Shown here: one piece after another, positions 52,048 to 59,957 of the stretch
How the letters are laid out: every line of letters starts with the position of its first letter
Position numbering within the stretch: position 1 is the stretch's first letter
NCBI RefSeq assembly: GCF_020447265.1
Contig: NZ_JAJADR010000003.1
Location: 558,001-622,000, forward strand
Reading direction: 5' to 3'
DNA length: 64,000 nucleotides
Source: Hymenobacter lucidus
Lineage (GTDB): Bacteria > Bacteroidota > Bacteroidia > Cytophagales > Hymenobacteraceae
Notes under the pieces: model-generated
The model's database searches: none
Seen by the model: only the letters and a program-made list of their open reading frames with translations
What the model was told of the DNA's origin: nothing
Position numbers and translations under genes: made by a program

Positions 52048-52512
52048 ATGTACAACGCCGTACTCATTCTGCATTCCTGGAGCCGCTGGCTGGTTCTGAT
52101 TTTTGGCCTGATAGCCCTCTTCCGCGCCTTCAGCGGCTGGCAGGGCCGCAAGCCTTACCTGGGCGCCGACAACGGTATGGGCGCCGCCTTCGTGGGCTCA
52201 ATGCACCTGCAGCTGCTGCTGGGTTTGATTCTGTATTTTGGCCTGAGCCCCTTCGGCGTAAAAGCCTTCGAAACGGCCGGCGGGGCCGTCATGAAAGACC
52301 CAATTGGCCGGTTCTGGGGCGTCGAGCACATTGCCACCATGCTGCTGGCCGTCATTGCCGCCCAGGTGGGCCGCACGCTCTCCAAGAAAGCCACCGACCC
52401 AGTGCTCAAGCACAAAAAGGCCTTTACCTGGTTTCTGGTGGCCCTGCTGCTGGTGCTGCTCATGATTCCGTGGGGCATCTGGAATCCGGCCCGGCCGCTG
52501 TTCCGCTTTTAG
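52048..52512 (+). CDS. Four-helix membrane protein
   Basis: 154 residues with four membrane helices. Conserved histidines (LHSWSRW, MHLQLLLG, VEHIATM) lie near helix ends, as in cytochrome b561-like or haem-binding four-helix proteins common in Bacteroidota; haem binding is an inference. It is transcribed after the RNA-ligase-like gene with a 112-nt gap. Confidence 0.75.
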   Translation: MYNAVLILHSWSRWLVLIFGLIALFRAFSGWQGRKPYLGADNGMGAAFVGSMHLQLLLGLILYFGLSPFGVKAFETAGGAVMKDPIGRFWGVEHIATMLLAVIAAQVGRTLSKKATDPVLKHKKAFTWFLVALLLVLLMIPWGIWNPARPLFRF

Positions 52513-52726
52513 CTTTGCCGCCCGCCTGGGCATAATCCAACTTTTCGCCACGGCTCCTGAATTAATCCGGGAGCCGTGGCTGTTTACCGGCATATGGATG
52601 GCGTCGGGCGTATTTTCTAAAGAAGAAGTAGTTAGGCTAGATTCTTCTTTCGTTCTTGCGTAGTATAATTGTTATCATTGTGTTTCCCACCAGCACTTAG
52701 TCGCTGCTTTTTCTCTTCCTTTTTCC

Positions 52727-52903
52727 GTGCAAAAGCCAGCCTCCCGTTCCCGCTTCTCGCGAGATGAGTTTTGCGACCTGATCGACAACCACCTCCAGCA
52801 ACTGGAATCCAGCCAGGATGCCCGGCACAAGTATGCGGGCCTGCTGGCCGCCGTACGCAGCAGCTTCGAAGCCTACCAGAAAACCCGTATGCGCAAGGCC
52901 TAG
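52727..52903 (+). CDS. Small hypothetical protein (58 residues)
   Basis: A GTG at 52727 opens a 58-codon frame ending in TAG at 52901-52903. The product is basic and helical: KPASRSRFSRDEF, then CDLIDNHLQQLESSQDARHKYAGLLAAV and a basic end KTRMRKA. The upstream 60 nt are A/T-rich and promoter-like, and the frame is followed by a hairpin. Plausible as a real small gene but unproven. Confidence 0.5.
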   Translation: MQKPASRSRFSRDEFCDLIDNHLQQLESSQDARHKYAGLLAAVRSSFEAYQKTRMRKA

Positions 52904-52929
52904 CGCCAACCCGCTCCGATGGAACATAC

Positions 52930-52959
52930 AACAGCCAGCCCTTCACCGGGCTGGCTGTT
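52930..52959. terminator. GC-rich hairpin after the small ORF
   Basis: AACAGCCAGCCC pairs exactly with GGGCTGGCTGTT around the loop TTCACC. There is no T-tract afterwards, so termination may depend on a factor. Confidence 0.6.
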
Positions 52960-53057
52960 CGCGTTTTACAGTTGCATGTACCGCACATCATTCCCAGCAC
53001 GCTACGCTTCCGGTAGAGTCCGAGGAGCCTCGCGGGCTGACGGTGTATCCGTAGTGC

Positions 53058-53819
53058 TTAGAGCGAATAGCCGCCCGAGGCTTCCAAGCGCTGGGCATTC
53101 ACCCAACGGGCGGCGTCGGAGCAGAGGAATGCCACAATGGGCCCAATATCGTCGGGCTCACCGATGCGGCCCAGAGCCGTATTGGCGCTCATGTACTGCT
53201 CCAGCTGCGGGTGCGCCTCGCGGGCGGCAGCCGTAAAATCGGTCTTGATAATGCCCGGCGCTACTACGTTGGCCCGGATGCCCCGGCCGCCCAGCTCCTT
53301 GGCCATATACTTGGTCAGGGTTTCTACGGCCCCTTTCATAGAGGCGTAGGCCGCGTAGCCGGGCGTGGTGAAGCGGGCCAAGCCAGTCGAGAAGTTCACT
53401 ACACCGCCACCGTCGGCCAGTAGGGGTAGCAAGTTCTGGGTTAGGAAATATACGCCCTTGAAGTGTACGTTCAGCAGGTTGTCGAAATCTTCCTCGGTGG
53501 TTTCGGCAAAAGCCGAGCGGGCGTCGATACCGGCATTATTGATGAGAAAGTCGAAGCTGGCGCGCTGCCATTTGTGCTGGAGCTGCTCATTGACGGCAGC
53601 CACAAAGACAGGAAATGTGGCGGTGCGGCCGGTATCCAGGGGCAGAGCCACTGCCTGACGGCCCAGGGCTTCAATCTGCGCCACGGCTTCCTGAGCTTCG
53701 GCTTCCTGGGTGCGGTAGGTGATGATCAGGTCGTGGCCGGCCTGGGCCAGGTGCAGGGCACTGTTGCGGCCCAGGCCGCGGCTGCCGCCGGTTACAAGGG
53801 CAATTTTGGAAGTACTCAT
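53058..53819 (-). CDS. SDR-family oxidoreductase (partner of AraC 1)
   Basis: 253 residues from ATG at 53819. The NAD(P) motif TGGSRGLG is near residue 10 and LINNAGI follows in the middle. The active-site tyrosine and lysine appear in the Y-x3-K arrangement YAAYASMKGA (catalytic K two residues after S), and the C-terminal APGIIKTDF is typical. An NADPH-dependent reductase of unknown substrate. It sits 77 nt downstream of an AraC gene on the same strand. Confidence 0.93.
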   Translation of the reverse strand: MSTSKIALVTGGSRGLGRNSALHLAQAGHDLIITYRTQEAEAQEAVAQIEALGRQAVALPLDTGRTATFPVFVAAVNEQLQHKWQRASFDFLINNAGIDARSAFAETTEEDFDNLLNVHFKGVYFLTQNLLPLLADGGGVVNFSTGLARFTTPGYAAYASMKGAVETLTKYMAKELGGRGIRANVVAPGIIKTDFTAAAREAHPQLEQYMSANTALGRIGEPDDIGPIVAFLCSDAARWVNAQRLEASGGYSL

Positions 53820-53896
53820 GGCGTGTCTTGGTTTCAGAAATAGAACAAGACAAAGGTGAGGCACTGCCCGGGCCGGAGTATGGTGAGAGCTTCAGT

Positions 53897-54337
53897 TTAA
53901 ATGGTGACAGTTTCCGATTTGGCCAGCCGCTGGGCCTCCCATACTTGCTCCCGGTACTGCTTGGGCGTGACGCCCGCGAAGCGCTTAAAGAACTTGGTGA
54001 AGTTCGACGGGTCGAAGGTGAGGCCGGCGGCCACGTCGGCCACCGAGCGGGCCGGATTCAGCAGCTGCTCCCGGGCCAGATCCATAATGCGGGCCTCGAA
54101 AAAGTAGCAGGGTGAGTGGCCGGTAGTGAGCTTGATGGTATTGCTCAGGTGCGTGGGATGAATATGAAGCTGGTCGGCAAAATCCCGGATTTCGAGCATT
54201 TCGGTGGCACGGCCCGCGACAATATCGGCCAGGTGCAAGTCGATTAGGTGCAGAAAGTCGGCCGTTATTTCGTGCTGCCGGGCCAGGATTTTCTTCGGAA
54301 TGGGTGTGGGCATAGATTGGGGCAGATTATTAGCCAT
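53897..54337 (-). CDS. AraC-family regulator, DNA-binding domain only
   Basis: 146 residues from ATG at 54337; 54313 (MPTPIPKK) is an alternative. The two helix-turn-helix segments of AraC/XylS are complete: DFADQLHIHPTHLSNTIKLTTG at about 50-71 and VADVAAGLTFDPSNFTKFFKRFAGVTPKQYR at about 100-130. There is no N-terminal ligand-binding domain, so it may be constitutive or require a partner. Divergent from the second AraC gene, with 149 bp between them. Confidence 0.88.
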   Translation of the reverse strand: MANNLPQSMPTPIPKKILARQHEITADFLHLIDLHLADIVAGRATEMLEIRDFADQLHIHPTHLSNTIKLTTGHSPCYFFEARIMDLAREQLLNPARSVADVAAGLTFDPSNFTKFFKRFAGVTPKQYREQVWEAQRLAKSETVTI

Positions 54338-54486
54338 CAATACAAACATCATAGGGCACTCTGCCTTTTATCAAGAGGGTAAACACATAGTTCTTATGGT
54401 GAGCCGTCTCGAAGAAGATGCGGCCGGCAAGCTACTAGATTTCTCAAAGGGCCCAACGAATGGTTTGATTCTCGTAACTTAGCTGC

Positions 54487-55389
54487 ATGCTGAAACCCCA
54501 TACGCTCGAAGATTTTTACCAGCAGAAAATCCACTGGCTGCCCGACAACCTCCAGCAGGACATCGGCCACTTCAACGTATTTCGGCTCGACGATTTCGTG
54601 GGTCCTACCGCCTGCCACCTGCCCTACAGCCGCAAGGATTTCTATAAAATCACGCTCGTAACGGGCCGTAGCAATTACCATTTCGCCGATAAGACGGTCG
54701 AAATCCGCGGCAACGCCCTGCTGTTTGCCAATCCCATGGTGCCTTACGAGTGGGAGCCGCTCGACGACGACCAATCGGGCTATTTCTGCATCTTTACCGA
54801 GGCTTTTTTGCAGCGCCACCAGCTAGCCGGCACCCTGGAGCTGCCGCTGTTTCGTCCTGGTGGGCAGCCGCTCTACGCCCTCACTGAGGACCAGCGTGAG
54901 GCCGCGGCGCAGCTATTTGCCAAGATGGAAGCAGAAATTGGCTCGGACTACACCTACAAATACGACCTGCTGCGCAACTACGTGTTTGAGCTGATTCACG
55001 GCGCCCTGAAGCTACAGCCCGCCACCACGCTGTATAAGGACAGCAGCGCCGCCACGCGCATTGCCTCGCTATTTACGGAGTTGCTGGAGCGCCAGTTCCC
55101 CATCGAAACGCCTGGGCAGCAGGTACGCCTGCGCACGGCCAACGCCTTTGCTGGGCAGCTGGCCGTGCACGTCAATCATCTGAACCGGGCCCTGAAGGAA
55201 GTAACGGGTAAAACCACCACCCAACTCATTGCCGCCCGCCTCACACAGGAAGCCCACGCCCTGCTGCGCCACACCAGCTGGAACGTGTCGGAAATCAGCT
55301 ATAGCCTGGGCTTCGAGGAGCCGGCCCACTTCAACAACTTTTTCCGCAAGCAGGCTGGCACTACGCCCACGGCCGTGCGCACTGTTTGA
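54487..55389 (+). CDS. AraC-family transcriptional regulator
   Basis: 300 residues. The N-terminal 170 residues form a cupin-like sensing domain (DFYKITLVTGRSNYHFADKTVEIRGNALLFANPMVPYEW), and the C-terminal 100 hold both helix-turn-helix units (AFAGQLAVHVNHLNRALKEVTGKT and EISYSLGFEEPAHFNNFFRKQAGTTP). Divergently placed to the other AraC gene. Its targets may include the SDR genes downstream (inference). Confidence 0.95.
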   Translation: MLKPHTLEDFYQQKIHWLPDNLQQDIGHFNVFRLDDFVGPTACHLPYSRKDFYKITLVTGRSNYHFADKTVEIRGNALLFANPMVPYEWEPLDDDQSGYFCIFTEAFLQRHQLAGTLELPLFRPGGQPLYALTEDQREAAAQLFAKMEAEIGSDYTYKYDLLRNYVFELIHGALKLQPATTLYKDSSAATRIASLFTELLERQFPIETPGQQVRLRTANAFAGQLAVHVNHLNRALKEVTGKTTTQLIAARLTQEAHALLRHTSWNVSEISYSLGFEEPAHFNNFFRKQAGTTPTAVRTV

Positions 55390-55471
55390 TTTTCGCAAGC
55401 ATTGGTTTGAATGGGGTAAGCTTTCTGCCCTGCCCCCACTCTAGTTTTGCAGTGTACTAAAACACGCAACG

Positions 55472-55738
55472 ATGAGCACCTCTCAAACCTGGTTGGTAAC
55501 CGGGGCCTCGCAGGACCTGGGGCTGGGGCTGGCCCTGGCCCTGCAGCTGGCGGCTGGCCACCGCGTAGCGGCCACCGCGCGCCACCTTGGCCAAGTTCTC
55601 GGCAGGGCCTCTCCCACCTTCCTGCCCCTCCAAACCGACCTCACCCACGAAGCCTGCGTAGCGCAGGCCATTGCCGAGGCTATGCACACGCTCGACACCT
55701 GGCACCCGCTCACTGTTTCAACCAGCTTCGAGCAGTAG
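55472..55738 (+). pseudogene. Truncated SDR oxidoreductase fragment
   Basis: 88 codons. SQTWLVTGASQDLGLGLALAL matches the N-terminus of the intact SDR at 55921 (NVWFVTGASKGLGLTLVQHL), with a G-to-D change at the glycine loop. It continues to HTLDTWHPLTV and then meets a stop. The Rossmann N-terminus is present, but the catalytic Ser-Tyr-Lys region is missing, so it is probably the remnant of a duplicated SDR gene. Confidence 0.75.
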
Positions 55739-55920
55739 CAGCGAAAAGCGGTGAGGAGCCGGCACCTGTGTTACGATTTTGCTTTTGCCTGCAATAAAAG
55801 TAGGCTTGGCACGTCTGCTCTTGTAGTTACCTCACGCTCTAACCGCTTTCCTTATGCTCTACCAATTCGCAAGCCTCGCCCTGAGCGATGCGCTGTTTTA
55901 TCAAGAAAACTACCAACAAC

Positions 55921-56766
55921 ATGAAAACCAAGAACGTATGGTTCGTGACCGGGGCCTCGAAGGGCCTAGGACTGACCTTAGTACAACACCTGCTGGCCCA
56001 CGGCTATGCGGTAGCGGCCACCTCCCGCAACCTGGAGGAGCTGCAACAAGCCGTGCCGCCTAGCAACGGCCGGTTTTTGCCCCTGCACATGGACCTCGGC
56101 AACGAGCAAAGCGTGCGGCAGGCCATTGCCACTACCATCAGCACCCTTGGTGGGCTCGATGTAGTAGTGAATAATGCCGGCTACGGCCAGATTGGCGCCT
56201 TGGAAGAGCTATCCGACCAGGAGGCCCGCAAAAATTTCGATGTAAATGTGTTTGGCTTGCTGCACGTGCTGCGGCACGCCACACCCCACCTGCGGCAGCA
56301 AGGAGCAGGCCGCGTGTTCAACATTTCCTCGGTGGGAGGCTTTACGGGCAACTTTCCGGGCTGGGGCATTTACTGCGCCACCAAGTTTGCCGTAGCCGGC
56401 CTCACCGAATCGTACGCGGCCGAAGTAAAGGAGTTTGGCGTGCAGGCCAGCGTGGTGTATCCCGGCTACTTCCGCACCGATTTTCTTACGTCCGGCTCAC
56501 TGGGCACCCCCCAGCACCCCCTGCCCGAGTACCAATCGGTGCGCGACTCCCAGGCCGCCCACGAGCAGCAAATCAACGGCAACCAGCCCGGTGACCCGGC
56601 AAAGGCTGCGGCAGCCCTCGTGGCGCTTAGTGAAGCCGAGCAGCAGCCGCTGCACCTATTGTTAGGCGCCGATGCCTACCAGCTAGCCGACCAGAAAATC
56701 CAGGCGGTGCAGCACGATATGCAGCAGTGGCAGGCACTGGCCACGGCCACGGCATTTGCCAGTTAG
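55921..56766 (+). CDS. SDR-family oxidoreductase
   Basis: 281 residues from ATG at 55921. TGASKGLG is the cofactor-binding loop, DVVVNNAGYGQ the NAG motif, ISSVGG the catalytic serine and YCATKFAVAG the Y-x3-K active site. C-terminal GVQASVVYPGYFRTDF is typical of classical SDRs. An NAD(P)H-dependent enzyme of unknown substrate, adjacent to an AraC regulator. Confidence 0.94.
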   Translation: MKTKNVWFVTGASKGLGLTLVQHLLAHGYAVAATSRNLEELQQAVPPSNGRFLPLHMDLGNEQSVRQAIATTISTLGGLDVVVNNAGYGQIGALEELSDQEARKNFDVNVFGLLHVLRHATPHLRQQGAGRVFNISSVGGFTGNFPGWGIYCATKFAVAGLTESYAAEVKEFGVQASVVYPGYFRTDFLTSGSLGTPQHPLPEYQSVRDSQAAHEQQINGNQPGDPAKAAAALVALSEAEQQPLHLLLGADAYQLADQKIQAVQHDMQQWQALATATAFAS

Positions 56767-56775
56767 CTAAATACC

Positions 56776-56957
56776 TTCTTGTCCTTGCCAGGTAGAGCCG
56801 CAACCATTCGTGCTCTGCGCAGATAGTCCCGTTTTTTCTCAGAAAGCCCTTTATTCCACTTGGAGTAAAGGGCTTTTTACTTTGGCAGGCCCGGCACATT
56901 GCAGCGGGCAGATGGCCGCGTGAGGCTTCATGCGCAGAATGTCCGCCATGGTAGACG
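56776..56957. repeat. Degraded composite REP element
   Basis: Left arm CTTGCCAGGTAGAGCCGC and right GCGGGCAGATGGCCGC...GAATGTCCGCC are decayed versions of the family at 4030 and 28451. The central terminator-like stem is retained: AAAGCCCTTTAT and GTAAAGGGCTTTTTA (about 56841-56880). The rest of the 367-bp gap up to 57133 contains no supported gene. Confidence 0.6.
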
Positions 56958-57133
56958 GTGGATTCGGCTCCACTGGTGTTTTTATATTCTATATTCTGAA
57001 GATTTACTCCCTCTTTTGTAGTATCGTATGGCAAGAGTCGGCCGTGCTACGTATGCAGGGCTTTTATCTTTCCGTTACCCGCCGCGTGGGCGGTTGGTCC
57101 GTCCCTGGTTTGCCCCAGCTTCTCTAGTTTCTT

Positions 57134-58198
57134 TTGCCTTTGCGAATCGCCTACCTTTTTTTGCTGTGCTGCCTGCTTTCGGTTCAGGCCTTCGCCCAAG
57201 CTGCCTACCGGCGTGTGAAAGCCCGCAACGGCGACGGGGTAGAAACCCTGCTGCTGCGCCAAGGCCTGAGCCCGGGCCGGTATGGAGCCGCTTTTAAGCA
57301 GCTCAATAAGAAAAACTTGACCCGCCGCCACGGCCTCATTACCGGCCGCACTTACCTGTTGCCTAAACGCGTGGCCACCCGCAAACCGCCGGTCCTCCGC
57401 ACCGCCCGCCGTACCTCCCGGCCCGCTACAGCTGTGCCCGTAGTGCTCAGCACCAAGCCCATTAGCCCCGCTCAGCTCTTCGGCCCGCGCTACGCTGGCA
57501 CCCCGGCACAGAGCAGCTCTTTGCGGGGCGCGGTCTACTATCTTTCCTCGGGCCACGGCGGCCCCGACCCCGGCGCCATCGGCAAGTATGGCTCCTACCA
57601 GCTGGCCGAGGATGAGTATGCCTACGACGTGACCGTACGCCTGGCCCGAGTGCTGATTTCGCACGGCGCCCTGGTGTACGTAATGGTACAGGACCCCAAC
57701 GACGGTATCCGGGATGAAAACGTGCTGCCAATGGACTACGACGAGGTGCAGTACCCGCAGCTACGCATTCCGTTGAGCCAGGTGCAGCGCCTGCGCCAGC
57801 GCATTGCCCAGGTCAATAAGCTGCACGCCCGCCACAAGGGCGCCTACCAGCGCCTGCTGGCCCTGCACGTGGACAGCCGCAGTGAAGGACAGAATATCGA
57901 CGTGTTTTTTTACCACCACGCCAGCAGCGCCACCGGCCTGCGCCTTGCCAAAAATATTCACCGGGTGTTTACCAGCCGCTACAAGCGGGCCCAGCCCAAC
58001 CGGCCCTACTCGGGCAATGTGTCGGAGCGCGGCACGTTGTATGAGGTGCGCAACAGCCACGCCCCGGCTGTATTCATGGAGCTGGGCAACATCCGTAACC
58101 AGAAAGACCAGCGCCGCTTCGTAGTGGCCGACAACCGCCAGGCCCTGGCCAACTGGATCTGCGAAGGACTCATTGCCGACTATCGGGGTAAGCAGTAG
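57134..58198 (+). CDS. N-acetylmuramoyl-L-alanine amidase (Amidase_3) with LysM-like domain
   Basis: About 354 residues; the start is TTG at 57134 or 57140, as there is no ATG near. A signal peptide (RIAYLFLLCCLLSVQAFAQ) is followed by a LysM-like domain (GDGVETLLLRQGLSPGRY...ITGRTYLLPKR). The Amidase_3 domain has the zinc ligands in SSGHGGPDPGAIG, the EDEYAYD segment and ALHVDSR, and a late VFMELGNIRN with the catalytic glutamate. It cuts the bond between MurNAc and L-alanine in peptidoglycan and may aid cell separation. Confidence 0.92.
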   Translation: MPLRIAYLFLLCCLLSVQAFAQAAYRRVKARNGDGVETLLLRQGLSPGRYGAAFKQLNKKNLTRRHGLITGRTYLLPKRVATRKPPVLRTARRTSRPATAVPVVLSTKPISPAQLFGPRYAGTPAQSSSLRGAVYYLSSGHGGPDPGAIGKYGSYQLAEDEYAYDVTVRLARVLISHGALVYVMVQDPNDGIRDENVLPMDYDEVQYPQLRIPLSQVQRLRQRIAQVNKLHARHKGAYQRLLALHVDSRSEGQNIDVFFYHHASSATGLRLAKNIHRVFTSRYKRAQPNRPYSGNVSERGTLYEVRNSHAPAVFMELGNIRNQKDQRRFVVADNRQALANWICEGLIADYRGKQ

Positions 58199-58218
58199 GG
58201 AACCGCACTGGCTTATCC

Positions 58219-58409
58219 TGGCGCGAGTTTAGGCACAGCCGTAACTGTGCTTATCTATACTGTGGAGATTGTATCTCCACTGTCGCGCAGCGGCAAACTG
58301 GTAGCGGGCCGTCTGGAGCAAGCCGTGCGGCTTTGTCGTTCTGACGGGAGGAGGGTCAGCCTCCCGGCATGAAAAGGCACGAGTTACGACTACGCCTAAG
58401 CTCGCGCCA
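58219..58409. mobile_element. MITE-like 191-bp element
   Basis: Ends TGGCGCGAGTTTAGGC (58219) and GCCTAAGCTCGCGCCA (ending 58409) are inverted repeats with 15 of 16 pairs. Inside are three further hairpins: CACAG/CTGTG, GTGGAGAT-TGT-ATCTCCAC and CGGGAGG/CCTCCCG. No transposase gene and no clear target-site duplication are seen. It could be a non-autonomous transposon or an RNA-like structured repeat. Confidence 0.6.
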
Positions 58410-58433
58410 GACCGGATTTACTAAACTCAACTT

Positions 58434-59168
58434 ATGCGGGCCTATATCAATAAGGACTCCTCCGGCGAGTGGGCCAATACTAATTGCTACGCCGCCGCCG
58501 ACGGCTTCCGGCAGATGGGCTGGGAAATCGTGCCGTTCGTAACCTTCGCTGAGCTGCCCCACGACGAGCCGGGGGATATTGTCGTGAGCCATATCGACGA
58601 CGTGGAAGGCGCTTTGCGGGCCCTGGGCCGGCCCGTGCCCCCGGCCCTCGACTACCCGGCCGCGCTACAGCCGTTTCTGGGGCGGCGGATGTGGCAATCG
58701 ACTATTAACGAAGTAGCCGCCGACCCAGCGCAGTGGCCGGTATTCGTGAAGCCGATGCTGGCCCGCAAGAAATTTACTGGCGTGCTCGTGCGCCATTTCC
58801 GCGACCTGCTGGGCTGCGGCGACCAGGCCGAAAACACGCCCGTATGGTGTGCTGAGCCGGTGCAGTTCGTGGCCGAGTGGCGCTGCTTCGTGCGCTACGG
58901 CGAGGTGCTGGCCGCCCAGCCCTACCGCGGCAGCTGGCGCGTCCACTTCGACCCCGGCGTGGTAGATGCCGCCGTGGCCGCCTACACCGGGGCCCCGCAC
59001 GCCTATGCCCTCGATATCGGCCTTACCGCCGCCGGGGCCACGCTGGTTATCGAAGTCAACGAAGGCTATGCCATCGGCAGCTACGGCCTGCCACCCCTGC
59101 GCTACGCCAAGTTTCTGAGTGCCCGCTGGGCCGCGCTGACGGGCAACGAGGATGCGTGTGATTTTTAG
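58434..59168 (+). CDS. ATP-grasp domain protein (DUF4343-like)
   Basis: 244 residues. WPVFVKPMLARKKFTGVLV (near residue 100) and a late ATLVIEVNEGYAIGSYG fit the ATP-grasp fold, with the terminal metal-binding E-x-N (EVNEG) pattern. It has no signal. ATP-grasp enzymes make amide-type bonds between a carboxylate and a nucleophile, often in peptide tailoring. No precursor peptide gene is obvious in this strand, so the substrate is unknown. Confidence 0.82.
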   Translation: MRAYINKDSSGEWANTNCYAAADGFRQMGWEIVPFVTFAELPHDEPGDIVVSHIDDVEGALRALGRPVPPALDYPAALQPFLGRRMWQSTINEVAADPAQWPVFVKPMLARKKFTGVLVRHFRDLLGCGDQAENTPVWCAEPVQFVAEWRCFVRYGEVLAAQPYRGSWRVHFDPGVVDAAVAAYTGAPHAYALDIGLTAAGATLVIEVNEGYAIGSYGLPPLRYAKFLSARWAALTGNEDACDF

Positions 59169-59220
59169 GTCTTGAAACGCACGACCACCGACAGAGTGCG
59201 GAACATTTTCACAATAGCCG

Positions 59221-59826
59221 ATGAATAAGCAAGCCCAATTTGACCGTCTCCAGGAAGCCGTTTTTTCCGGCAGCTGGAACGAGGTCTGCAGCGCCTGCAA
59301 TAGGCTATACCATTTCGGCGGCGGCTTCAACAAAACGATTCAGCGCAAATGCCGCCGTTTCCTGCTCGGGCTGCTGAACCAGGAAAACGCCCAAATCCGC
59401 AATGCGGCAGCCTTGACTTTCCGGCACAACCGGGCTAACTGGGCGGTGTGCCCCCTGTTAAGTGCGTTGAAAAAACCCGCTAACCTTAGAAGCCGTGGCA
59501 CCCTGGCCTACGCGCTGCAAACCCTGAATTGCAGCAGGCACCTGCGTGCGTTATTTGAACTTCTATTCGGAGCGGCCGGCAATAATTGGGAAGTGCAAAT
59601 GCATATCCTGACCATCCTGGACGACCAGAGTTTTATAATCACCCAGACTGATATGCAAAGCATTCAACAGCAGTGGGAAGACTTGAAGCCGAGCTGGAAC
59701 CGACTGAATAACATCACCGCAGCAAACCGTTCCGAAAGAAGCCTGGATGAAACGCTAATCCAAGGATTCGTAGATGAGTATGCTACCGCCTCATCACCTT
59801 CCCCAACACCGACCCGCACGATGTAG
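59221..59826 (+). CDS. Helical-repeat (HEAT-like) hypothetical protein
   Basis: 201 residues, no signal or membrane helix. An all-helical sequence with HEAT-like turns: QIRNAAALTFRHNRANWAVCPLLSALKK, then YALQTLNCSRHLRALFELLFG. C-terminus is low-complexity (ASSPSPTPTRTM). Function unknown, perhaps a scaffolding protein. Confidence 0.75.
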   Translation: MNKQAQFDRLQEAVFSGSWNEVCSACNRLYHFGGGFNKTIQRKCRRFLLGLLNQENAQIRNAAALTFRHNRANWAVCPLLSALKKPANLRSRGTLAYALQTLNCSRHLRALFELLFGAAGNNWEVQMHILTILDDQSFIITQTDMQSIQQQWEDLKPSWNRLNNITAANRSERSLDETLIQGFVDEYATASSPSPTPTRTM

Positions 59827-59870
59827 GGACGCATACTTGCGTCTCGTCGTTGAACGGTAACCGTTCTAAA

Positions 59871-59902
59871 GGCCGCCGCTGAATTCAGCGGTGGCCTTTT
59901 TT
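59871..59902. terminator. Intrinsic terminator with CGCTGAATTCAGCG core
   Basis: GGCCGCCGCTGAATTCAGCGGTGGCC is a 26-bp palindrome with one mismatch, followed by TTTTTT. Just upstream are two small repeats, GACGCATACTTGCGTC and GAACGGTAACCGTTC. The core recurs at 60908 and 61847. Confidence 0.88.
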
Positions 59903-59957
59903 GCTTGCTATTTCTGGAATAAGTGGCTTTCTTTCAAAAATATCCATTCCAATCTAT

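Noticed and set aside
59221..59826. Tetratricopeptide protein
   Set aside because: Helical turns are HEAT-like and no W-L-G-Y-A-F-A-P pattern is seen.
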